This document shows, piece after piece, positions 1-6,331 of a DNA stretch of 7,146 nt. The position numbers were made by a program, and so were the translations under genes. The stretch lies in the NCBI GenBank assembly GCA_027487195.1, contig JAIYEB010000286.1, forward strand, positions 1 through 7,146, read 5' to 3'. Source of the DNA: Hyphomicrobiales bacterium (GTDB lineage: Bacteria > Pseudomonadota > Alphaproteobacteria > Rhizobiales > UBA4765). Every line of letters starts with the position of its first letter. Position 1 is the stretch's first letter. The notes below the pieces were generated by a model. The model was not told where the DNA came from, did no database searches, and was given only the letters and a program-made list of their open reading frames with translations.

Positions 1-240
1 CGTGCTGAAGCCGGCAAGAAGCCACTGGCCCTCAATGGTATCCTGCTGAAACAGCCCGTAGGAAACGCCCGGATTCCATGCGAGCACAAGATCGAAAAAC
101 GGCGTGATTTCAACGCGTCCGCGTTGGCCGATCACAAAAGAGAACAACAGCCAGGTCTTCACGGCCTGATCGACGATGAAGGTCGTCAGGATCGTTACAA
201 GACCCAGCCGCGCATGCGGCCCCCAAAGCGCGAGTCGCAT
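1..240 (-). CDS. lspA: Lipoprotein signal peptidase (signal peptidase II), 3' end cut off by the window edge
   Basis: Inner-membrane aspartic protease that removes the signal peptide of prolipoproteins after the lipobox cysteine has been diacylated. Only the first 80 codons are present. The reading starts at the ATG complementary to 238-240 and stays open to base 1. A first hydrophobic segment spans about residues 12-37 and contains the family Asp of the VDQAVK motif (Asp24). A second conserved block, FFDLVLAWNPGVSYGLF at about 48-64, includes the invariant Asn (Asn55) of the N-x-G motif. The second catalytic Asp lies outside the window, so the active site cannot be fully checked. There is no clear Shine-Dalgarno sequence. 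The start lies 4 bases after the ileS stop, which points to translational coupling, and the ileS-lspA order is widespread. The identification rests on motif wording and context. Confidence 0.93.
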   Translation of the reverse strand, partial: MRLALWGPHARLGLVTILTTFIVDQAVKTWLLFSFVIGQRGRVEITPFFDLVLAWNPGVSYGLFQQDTIEGQWLLAGFST

Positions 241-244
241 CGGT

Positions 245-3166
245 CTAGGCCGCGTTCACAAACGCACGATAGGCTTCAGCATCGCGCCTTGAAAGGTCTG
301 GATACTCGGCATCGAACTCAGTTGCAGGCATCCAACGCCAGGACCGTGCGCACTTGCGCCACCCCTCGGGAACGCGCTCAGCGACGACGCTGACATCATC
401 AACCCCATCAACCCGGAACGCTTCCGCTGGCCCTTCGCCATGGATAAGCCGCAGGCCTGAGGTGATCGCGATTTCGGACATATCAACGGATGCAATCTGC
501 GCATGGAGCGCTTCATCACGGATATAGAGGGTTGGGAGGGCCTCAAGCGACGAGCCAATCGTTCCCGCCGCCCGCAAACCTTCGAGAGCACCCGTGATGA
601 CACGGCGCACGTCGCGCACCTGATCCCACCGCGTCGCCAGCGCGGCATTTGACCATTGCGATGGAATATCACTGAATGTCTGGAGGTGTATCGAGGCGTC
701 GGCTTCCGAATGGCGCAAGATCCATGCTTCTTCCGTTGTGAAGACAAGGATTGGTGCAAGCCAACGCGTGACAGCGTCAAAAATCAGATCGACCACGAAA
801 AGCGCTGCTTTCCGCTTTGGCGACGAGGCCGGCTCACAATAGAGCGTGTCCTTGCGCACATCGAAGTAAAGCGCCGACAGGTCATTGCTGATGAACGGCA
901 TCAATGTGCCGACAACATCGCGATAATCGAACCGGTCATAGGCCGCGCGGATGGTTGCATCGAGTTCATGAAGCCGGTGCAGCATCAAGCACTCGATTTC
1001 GGGCAGGTCCTCATAGGCGACCGGCTCGATGGCCTCCCCGTCACGCAAGGCGCCAAGCATCCACCTGAGCGTGTTGCGCAGCTTGCGATAGGTCTCCATC
1101 GTCGAGGTCAGGATGTTCTTGCCCAGCCTGAGATCATCGGACGCATCTGACAGGGCAACCCACAGGCGAATGATGTCTGCGCCTGAGTCCTGGATGACCG
1201 TCTGTGGCTCGACGACATTGCCAAGCGACTTCGACATCTTGCGCCCGAGCTCATCAAGCACAAAGCCGTGTGTGAGCACGATGTCGTAGGGCGCGCGTCC
1301 GCGCGTGCCGCAGCTTTCAAGCAAGGAGGAGTGAAACCAGCCGCGATGCTGGTCGGATCCCTCAAGATACATCACACGATCGCGACCGCCATCAATGACC
1401 CTGTGCGTCTTGAGATCCGGCCGCTTTTCCAGCGTGAAGGCGTGGGTTGAACCAGAATCAAACCAGACATCGAGAATGTCTTCGACCTTGACCCAAGGCT
1501 CGCCAGCGCGCGCACCAAGAAAGCGCTCCCGCGCGCCATCAACGTACCAGGCATCAGCGCCTTCAGCTTCAAATGCAGCAAAGATCGCCGCATCAACAGC
1601 CGGGTCATCCAGGATTTCAACCTGCCCTGCCCCAAGCTCCTTGACGAACACCGCAATCGGCACGCCCCATGCGCGCTGCCGCGACACCACCCAGTCTGGC
1701 CGGTTCGCGATCATGCCGTTGATGCGGTTTTCGCCGCTCGCAGGCACCCAACGCGTCTTGCCAATCGCTTCAAGCGCAGTTTCGCGCAACGTGCGGTTGT
1801 TCTCACCGAACGGCTTGTCCATGGCGATGAACCACTGCGGGGTATTCCGGAAGATCACGGGCTTCTTCGAGCGCCACGAGTGAGGGTACTCGTGCTTCAA
1901 ACGTCCGCGAGCGATCAGGCCATTTGCTGCGGCGAGCGCCTTGATGACCGTATCGTTGGCGTCGCCCTTGGCGCCCTTGTCCGTGATGACGCGCTTTCCC
2001 TCAAAGCCGTGGGCATCGCTGGTGTAAAAGCCATCCGCATCGACCGTGTAGGGGATCGCCGTGTCAATGCCACGGCGATTGAGGGCCGCCTGGTTTGCCA
2101 TCCAGACATCAAAGTCTTCGCGGCCATGGCCGGGCGCAGTGTGCACAAAACCGGTGCCGGTATCGTCTGACACATGATCGCCATCGAGGAGTGGCACAAC
2201 AAAACCGTAGCCTGGATGAAACTGCGCGAGCGGGTGGCTGGATGTTGCCTCACCCAGCATCGCTGCCGTCACATCCAGCCGCTTTTCAAAGGCCACAACC
2301 TTGGCCTTGGCCATGACGTCGCCGACGAGTTTCTCGGCAACGATCAACCGGTCGCCGACCCGCGCCCAGTTCGTTTCAGCCGCTTCCGTGACCTGATAGA
2401 GCGCATACGCAATCCGATTGCCGAACGAAATCGCGCGGTTACCGGGCATCGTCCAGGGAGTCGTCGTGTAGATGACGATCTTTGCGCCTTCGAGAGCAGA
2501 CACACCGTGAACCGGAAACGTGGCCCAGATCGTGTCAGACTCATAGGTCTCGTACTCGACCTCGGCCTCGGCAAGTGCAGTTCGCTCGACAACCGACCAC
2601 ATGACCGGCTTCGAACCACGGTACAGGAGCCCGTTTCGTGCAAACGATACGATTTCCCGGGCGATTTGGGCCTCGGCGCCAAATGACATGGTGAGGTAAG
2701 GATCGTCCCAATCGCCGACAACGCCGAGGCGCTTGAACTCGCGGCGCTGTTCGTTGACCCAATGCTCGGCGTAGCGGCGGCATTCCTGCCGGAAATCAAC
2801 AACCGGGACCGCGTCCTTGTTGCGACCCTTGGCGCGATACTCTTCCTCGATCTTCCATTCAATCGGCAGACCGTGACAATCCCAGCCCGGGACATAGTTG
2901 GAATCAAAGCCCGCCATCTGTTGCGAGCGCACAACCATGTCCTTCAAAACCTTGTTCAGCGCGTGGCCGACATGGATTTTGCCATTGGCATAGGGAGGGC
3001 CATCATGGAGCAGGAACTTCGGCCGCCCGGCGGATGCTGCCCTCAGGCGCTGATACAGATCTGACCAGCGCTCAAGGATCTGCGGCTCGCGCACGGGCAA
3101 ACCGGCACGCATCGGGAACTTTGTCTCTGGCAGGAACAGGGACTTGGAATAGTCGATATCGGTCAT
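245..3166 (-). CDS. ileS: Isoleucyl-tRNA synthetase (class I), with a degraded C-terminal zinc site
   Basis: Cytoplasmic enzyme that attaches isoleucine to tRNA-Ile and hydrolyses mischarged Val-tRNA-Ile; 973 residues, within the usual bacterial range. Visible in order: class I signature PPYANGKIHVGHAL (about 57-70, HIGH equivalent HVGH at 65-68); GWDCHGLPIEWKIE (94-107); the CP1 editing domain with its Thr-rich TTTPWTMPGNRAI (234-246) and GTGFVHTAPGHG (337-348); WFDSG (568-572); EGSDQHRGWFHSSLL (602-616); KMSKS (643-647); then the helical anticodon-binding domain to roughly 830. The C-terminal zinc module is changed: C939-x-x-S942 and S959-x-x-D962 stand where E. coli-type enzymes have two CxxC pairs. 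The start was chosen because the N-terminal wording SKSLFLPETKFPMRAGLP matches alphaproteobacterial relatives. No strong Shine-Dalgarno is visible upstream. It is the first gene of a likely ileS-lspA unit, divergent from trpG. Confidence 0.98.
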   Translation of the reverse strand: MTDIDYSKSLFLPETKFPMRAGLPVREPQILERWSDLYQRLRAASAGRPKFLLHDGPPYANGKIHVGHALNKVLKDMVVRSQQMAGFDSNYVPGWDCHGLPIEWKIEEEYRAKGRNKDAVPVVDFRQECRRYAEHWVNEQRREFKRLGVVGDWDDPYLTMSFGAEAQIAREIVSFARNGLLYRGSKPVMWSVVERTALAEAEVEYETYESDTIWATFPVHGVSALEGAKIVIYTTTPWTMPGNRAISFGNRIAYALYQVTEAAETNWARVGDRLIVAEKLVGDVMAKAKVVAFEKRLDVTAAMLGEATSSHPLAQFHPGYGFVVPLLDGDHVSDDTGTGFVHTAPGHGREDFDVWMANQAALNRRGIDTAIPYTVDADGFYTSDAHGFEGKRVITDKGAKGDANDTVIKALAAANGLIARGRLKHEYPHSWRSKKPVIFRNTPQWFIAMDKPFGENNRTLRETALEAIGKTRWVPASGENRINGMIANRPDWVVSRQRAWGVPIAVFVKELGAGQVEILDDPAVDAAIFAAFEAEGADAWYVDGARERFLGARAGEPWVKVEDILDVWFDSGSTHAFTLEKRPDLKTHRVIDGGRDRVMYLEGSDQHRGWFHSSLLESCGTRGRAPYDIVLTHGFVLDELGRKMSKSLGNVVEPQTVIQDSGADIIRLWVALSDASDDLRLGKNILTSTMETYRKLRNTLRWMLGALRDGEAIEPVAYEDLPEIECLMLHRLHELDATIRAAYDRFDYRDVVGTLMPFISNDLSALYFDVRKDTLYCEPASSPKRKAALFVVDLIFDAVTRWLAPILVFTTEEAWILRHSEADASIHLQTFSDIPSQWSNAALATRWDQVRDVRRVITGALEGLRAAGTIGSSLEALPTLYIRDEALHAQIASVDMSEIAITSGLRLIHGEGPAEAFRVDGVDDVSVVAERVPEGWRKCARSWRWMPATEFDAEYPDLSRRDAEAYRAFVNAA

Positions 3167-3307
3167 GTCAATCGCAGAGGTCTTTTGAGGGCGGGAGGGT
3201 TGAAGACAAGGAACCCGGCCCGGAGCGCACGACGATCAAACGCCCGCAGCTCAGTGGCCGGGGCAGGTAATTCGCCAGGTCAGTTGCGACGTCTGTAACC
3301 CAGAACT

Positions 3308-3332
3308 CATGGCGCGCGTGTAGCAGGCCATG
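3308..3332. repeat. Short inverted repeat in the divergent ileS/trpG control region
   Basis: CATGGC (3308-3313) and GCCATG (3327-3332) are perfect reverse complements separated by 13 bases. A second pair lies closer to ileS: CCCGGCC (3214-3220) and GGCCGGG (3256-3262), 35 bases apart. Both sit in the 259-base region between ileS and trpG, which holds no convincing gene. They could be protein-binding sites or leader hairpins, but arms of 6-7 bases can occur by chance in GC-rich DNA. No T run follows either arm, so neither looks like an intrinsic terminator. Confidence 0.2.
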
Positions 3333-3390
3333 CGGTGCAAGGGAAGCGCATCATGCAGATCGGGACCATAAACTCCGGCCTCGCCCTGTA

Positions 3391-3419
3391 TTGACGCACA
3401 CCAACGCGACGCATAGGCG
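3391..3419 (+). promoter_or_regulatory. Possible trpG operon promoter, placed for a leaderless or near-leaderless transcript
   Basis: TTGACG at 3391-3396 matches five of six bases of the sigma-70 -35 consensus. The -10 is weak: CATAGG at 3412-3417 gives a 15-base spacer, and TAGGCG at 3414-3419 gives a 17-base spacer. Either places transcription start at about 3424-3426, on or just before the trpG ATG at 3426. The only Shine-Dalgarno-like bases before trpG are the AGG at 3415-3417, which such a transcript would lack. The -35 is seen in the sequence; promoter function and the start site are inferred. Confidence 0.35.
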
Positions 3420-3425
3420 TGGCTG

Positions 3426-4016
3426 ATGCGGGTCCTTTTGATTGATAACTACGACAGCTTCACCTTCAATCTCGTGCACGAGCTCGGGATTGCAGGCGCG
3501 TCTGTGGAAGTTGTGCGCAATGACAAGATCCGCGTTGAGGACATTGCGTCTGACAAGCCGCAGGCCATCGTGATTTCGCCCGGGCCTTCAACACCCAACG
3601 AAGCAGGCATTTCGCTTGAGATTGTCGAGCGCCTGTCGGACCGGGTGCCGATCATGGGTGTCTGTCTTGGGCACCAGACCATCGGGCAGGCCTTTGGCGG
3701 CACGGTTGTGCGCGCACCAAAGCCCGTGCACGGCAAAACAAGCCGGATTGACCATGAGGGCCGCGGCCTGTTTCGCGGTCTCAACGGCCCATTCGAGGCG
3801 ACCCGTTATCACTCCCTCGTCGTCGAGCGCACAACGCTTCCGGGTGAACTTGAAATCACTGCCGAGGCTGATGGGCTGATCATGGGCCTGTCGCACCGCA
3901 CGCGGCCTGTTCACGGTGTTCAATTCCATCCAGAATCCATTGCTTCCCAGAACGGACAGCGCATCATCATGACCTTTCTCGAACTTGCAAAAGCATTTCA
4001 CGGAGCACGCGCGTGA
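3426..4016 (+). CDS. trpG: Anthranilate synthase component II (glutamine amidotransferase subunit)
   Basis: Releases ammonia from glutamine and passes it to TrpE, which converts chorismate to anthranilate, the first committed step of tryptophan synthesis; it may also serve aminodeoxychorismate synthase (PabA role). The 196 residues form one class I amidotransferase domain: IDNYDSFTFNLVHEL (6-20), oxyanion-loop SPGPSTP (51-57), nucleophile Cys80 in GVCLGHQTIGQAFGG, HGKTS (102-106), the YHSL motif (128-131), and His168 and Glu170 in HGVQFHPES completing the triad. All key residues are present and the length is normal. The start is fixed by the canonical N-terminus MRVLLIDNYDSF. It is a stand-alone subunit, not fused to trpE, and no trpE lies in the window. 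It is the first gene of the plus-strand operon, and its stop overlaps the trpD GTG start. Sequence alone cannot separate a TrpG role from a shared TrpG/PabA role; the trpD-trpC neighbours favour tryptophan synthesis. Confidence 0.97.
   Translation: MRVLLIDNYDSFTFNLVHELGIAGASVEVVRNDKIRVEDIASDKPQAIVISPGPSTPNEAGISLEIVERLSDRVPIMGVCLGHQTIGQAFGGTVVRAPKPVHGKTSRIDHEGRGLFRGLNGPFEATRYHSLVVERTTLPGELEITAEADGLIMGLSHRTRPVHGVQFHPESIASQNGQRIIMTFLELAKAFHGARA
4002..4005 (+). promoter_or_regulatory. Shine-Dalgarno GGAG supporting the GTG start of trpD
   Basis: GGAG lies 7 bases before the GTG at 4013-4015, inside the last codons of trpG. It decides the trpD start: the next in-frame ATG is at codon 33, which would remove conserved N-terminal sequence. 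The GTGA overlap with the trpG stop also fits coupled re-initiation. Confidence 0.7.
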
Positions 4017-5038
4017 GCGCCGGGACTGATCTGAAGCCGTTTGTTGCCGAGGTTGCCGCCGGGCGGGCGCTGACACGCGAACAGGCGCGGGCTGCGTTCG
4101 ACGTGATCATGTCCGGCGAAGCCACACCCTCGCAGATCGGTGGCTTCCTCATGGCGCTGCGCGTGCGCGGCGAAACCATTGCGGAAATCACAGGTGCGGT
4201 TGAAGTGATGCGGGCGAAGATGATCCGCGTCGCCGCGCCGGTTGGCGCTGTTGATATTGTCGGCACTGGCGGCGATGGATCAGGCTCGCTCAACATCTCG
4301 ACGGCTGCAGCCTTTGTTGCTGCCGGCGCAGGCGCAAAGGTCGCAAAGCATGGCAACCGCGCGCTGTCATCGCGCTCAGGTGCAGCCGATACGCTGGCGG
4401 CCCTAGGCGTGCGGATCGACGCATCGCCGCATCGCATTGGCGAATGCATTGCTGATGCCGGCATCGGGTTCATGTTTGCACCGGCCCATCACAGCGCCAT
4501 GAAACATGTCGGCGCCACGCGCGTTGAACTTGGCACGCGCACGATTTTCAATCTGCTCGGACCCCTGTCAAACCCCGCAGGCGTGACCCGGCAAATGGTC
4601 GGGGTATTTGCCGACACATGGATCGAACCTCTGGCGCAGGTCCTTGGCGATCTCGGTGCGGAACATGTCTGGGTCGTGCACGGCAGTGACGGGCTCGATG
4701 AAATCACGGTCACAGGCCCAACGCGCGTTGCCGAATGGGCCAACGGTCGCGTGTCAACATTTAGCGTATCTCCGGGAGATGTCGGCCTTTCGACCCATCC
4801 CAAAGGAGCGCTTGCAGGCGGGGACGCAGCCTCAAACGCCACAGCCCTTGTAGCGCTCCTAGAGGGCGCGACCGGAGCCTATCGCGATGCGGTGTTGATG
4901 AATGCCGGCGCAGGGCTGGTCGTCTCAGGCCTTGCTGCGACGCTGTCCGATGGCGTTGCCATGGCGGCTGATGCCATCAGCTCCGGCCGTGCGCGCGCTG
5001 CGTTGCGAAGGCTTGTCGCCTTGTCGAACGAGGCTTGA
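4013..5038 (+). CDS. trpD: Anthranilate phosphoribosyltransferase
   Basis: Transfers phosphoribose from PRPP to anthranilate, giving N-(5-phosphoribosyl)anthranilate, the second step of tryptophan synthesis, in the cytoplasm. The 341-residue length is typical of the free-standing form. An N-terminal helical domain (about 1-75) precedes the PRPP-binding loop GTGGDGSGSLNIST (84-97). Next come AKHGNRALSSRSG (111-123), which contributes to PRPP and anthranilate binding, then FAPAHHSAMKHV (155-166), LLGPLSNPAG (181-190) and the metal-site stretch SDGLDEIT (225-232). All motifs look intact. The gene starts with GTG, read as Met, overlapping the trpG stop as GTGA, with a GGAG 7 bases upstream. Its TGA stop is followed after 4 bases by trpC, so expression is probably coupled to both neighbours. 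The related pyrimidine and thymidine phosphorylases are excluded by the clear TrpD motifs. Confidence 0.98.
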   Translation: MSAGTDLKPFVAEVAAGRALTREQARAAFDVIMSGEATPSQIGGFLMALRVRGETIAEITGAVEVMRAKMIRVAAPVGAVDIVGTGGDGSGSLNISTAAAFVAAGAGAKVAKHGNRALSSRSGAADTLAALGVRIDASPHRIGECIADAGIGFMFAPAHHSAMKHVGATRVELGTRTIFNLLGPLSNPAGVTRQMVGVFADTWIEPLAQVLGDLGAEHVWVVHGSDGLDEITVTGPTRVAEWANGRVSTFSVSPGDVGLSTHPKGALAGGDAASNATALVALLEGATGAYRDAVLMNAGAGLVVSGLAATLSDGVAMAADAISSGRARAALRRLVALSNEA

Positions 5039-5042
5039 GCGC

Positions 5043-5855
5043 ATGTCGGACATTCTTGCCAAGATTGAAATCTATAAGCGCGAGGAGATTGTGCGGGCCA
5101 AATCCCTGGTTCCACTCCCGATCCTTGAGCAACATGCTTTGGTTGCGCCGCCGGTACGCGCCTTTCTCGGTGCGTTGGAGGCCAAGCGCCGCAACGGCCA
5201 ACACGGGCTGATTGCCGAGATCAAGAAGGCGTCTCCATCCAAAGGGCTGATCCGCGCTGATTTCGATCCGCCTGCGCTTGCACGCGCCTATGAGGCTGGC
5301 GGCGCTGCGTGCCTGTCGATCCTGACCGATCAGCCTTCGTTCCAGGGCTCGCCCGAGTATCTCAAGGCAGCGCGCGCCGCGGTCTCGCTCCCGGTTCTGC
5401 GCAAGGACTTTCTCTACGACACCTATCAGGTGGTCGAGGCCCGCGCTTGGGGCGCTGATTGCATCCTCGTGATCATGGCGGCCGTCGATGACGCGCTTGC
5501 AGCCGATCTTGTGGCTGCAGCCCATCAGTATGGGATGGACGCGCTGATTGAGGTCCACGACAAGCCCGAACTCGACAGGGCGCTCAGGCTCCCCGCCCGA
5601 ATGATTGGCATCAACAATCGCGATCTCAGAAGTTTCGTGACCGATTTGTCCGTTTCGGAGACGTTGGCACCTCATATCCCCGCTGATCGGCTCGTCATTG
5701 CCGAAAGCGGCATCTTCACATCAGCCGACCTCAAGCGGATGGCGCTCGCGGGCATCACAACGTCCTTGATCGGCGAAAGCCTGATGCGCCAGCCCGATGT
5801 CGAGGCGGCAACGCGCACGCTTCTTCTTCCCTTGCCGATTGAGGCCCATGCATGA
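5043..5855 (+). CDS. trpC: Indole-3-glycerol phosphate synthase
   Basis: Converts carboxyphenylamino-deoxyribulose phosphate to indole-3-glycerol phosphate by decarboxylation and ring closure, a late step of tryptophan synthesis. The 270 residues form a single (beta/alpha)8 barrel with the usual N-terminal extension (ILAKIEIYKREEI). Family motifs in order: AEIKKASPSKGLIR (58-71, with Glu59 and the catalytic-loop Lys), PVLRKDFLYDTYQ (117-129, Lys121 as the likely general acid), ALIEVH (167-172, Glu170 as the likely general base), IGINNRDL (188-195), IAESGI (219-224) and IGESLM (243-248, phosphate binding). It is monofunctional: there is no TrpF barrel after it, so trpF lies elsewhere. The open frame extends upstream to 4902, but the ATG at 5043 is preferred because it opens the conserved N-terminus, follows GAGG at 5030-5033, and avoids a 137-base overlap with trpD. 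The stop overlaps the moaC start as ATGA. Confidence 0.98.
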   Translation: MSDILAKIEIYKREEIVRAKSLVPLPILEQHALVAPPVRAFLGALEAKRRNGQHGLIAEIKKASPSKGLIRADFDPPALARAYEAGGAACLSILTDQPSFQGSPEYLKAARAAVSLPVLRKDFLYDTYQVVEARAWGADCILVIMAAVDDALAADLVAAAHQYGMDALIEVHDKPELDRALRLPARMIGINNRDLRSFVTDLSVSETLAPHIPADRLVIAESGIFTSADLKRMALAGITTSLIGESLMRQPDVEAATRTLLLPLPIEAHA

Positions 5856-6331
5856 CCCTGACGCACATCGACGCCAAGGGCGAGGCCCACATGGTGGATG
5901 TCTCCGACAAGGAAGACACATCGCGGATCGCAGTGGCGAGCGGGCGCATCGTCATGCAGCCCGAGACCCTCGCATTGATCCTCGCGGGCGACGCAAAGAA
6001 GGGCGATGTTCTTGGAACGGCGCGGATCGCCGGGATCATGGCTGCAAAGCGCACACATGAGCTGATCCCGCTTTGCCATCCGCTCCTTCTGACAAAGGTC
6101 ACGGTTGAGCTTAGTCCCGATGCCGCTCTGCCCGGCATCAATGTCCGGGCAACCGTGAAGGTTCGCGGGCAGACCGGTGTTGAAATGGAGGCGCTGACCG
6201 CCGTTTCCGTTGCATGCCTGACCGTCTACGACATGGTCAAGGCGGCCGACCGGGGCATGCACATTGAAGCGATCCGCCTGATCGAAAAGGATGGCGGCAA
6301 GTCCGGCCGTTTCGTGGCCCAAACCCCATGA
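5852..6331 (+). CDS. moaC: Cyclic pyranopterin monophosphate synthase (molybdenum cofactor synthesis protein C)
   Basis: Works after the radical-SAM enzyme MoaA, turning 3',8-cyclo-7,8-dihydro-GTP into cyclic pyranopterin monophosphate, the first stable intermediate of molybdenum cofactor synthesis. At 159 residues it is of typical length and single-domain. Motifs: MVDVSDKEDTSR (14-25), THELIPLCHPL (68-78) and TGVEMEALTAVSVACLTVYD (108-127), then MVKA. The catalytic set known from the E. coli enzyme is recognisable one residue earlier: Lys50, His76, Glu111, Glu113, Asp127 and Lys130. The start is an ATG inside the trpC stop (ATGA), with GAGG at 5841-5844 seven bases upstream. It sits between tryptophan genes and moeA, and moaA is absent from the window. 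Co-transcription with trpGDC is inferred from the overlaps; the same order is known in other alphaproteobacteria. No frame damage is seen. Confidence 0.98.
   Translation: MTLTHIDAKGEAHMVDVSDKEDTSRIAVASGRIVMQPETLALILAGDAKKGDVLGTARIAGIMAAKRTHELIPLCHPLLLTKVTVELSPDAALPGINVRATVKVRGQTGVEMEALTAVSVACLTVYDMVKAADRGMHIEAIRLIEKDGGKSGRFVAQTP

Noticed and set aside
656..1150. Plus-strand open frame of 164 codons within the ileS region, and similar long frames at 1395-1883, 2174-2686 and on the minus strand at 2344-2934.
   Set aside because: They lie over the unmistakable IleRS coding sequence, have no recognisable domain, and are the expected by-product of GC-rich third positions.
3034..3270. Plus-strand frame of 78 codons crossing the ileS start into the intergenic region.
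   Set aside because: Antisense to the conserved IleRS N-terminus, no recognisable motif, low-complexity Arg-rich end.
3353..3394. Possible 13-codon leader peptide upstream of trpG as a trp attenuator (ATG at 3353, TGA at 3392).
   Set aside because: It contains no tryptophan codon and no terminator hairpin follows it, so it does not fit a trpL-type attenuator.
3309..3425. A T-box or other riboswitch in front of ileS or trpG.
   Set aside because: No T-box bulge sequence or specifier arrangement is seen, and T-boxes are not expected in Proteobacteria; the gap before trpG lacks conserved structure.
4902..5042. Extended N-terminus for TrpC from the ATG at 4902.
   Set aside because: The extra 47 residues lie over the trpD 3' end in another frame and do not resemble TrpC; the ATG at 5043 has a GAGG upstream and opens the conserved N-terminus.
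4977..5675. Long minus-strand frame of 232 codons opposite trpC, and one of 216 codons at 5672-6322 opposite moaC.
   Set aside because: Both are antisense shadows of intact, motif-complete genes, with no ribosome-binding site or recognisable family.
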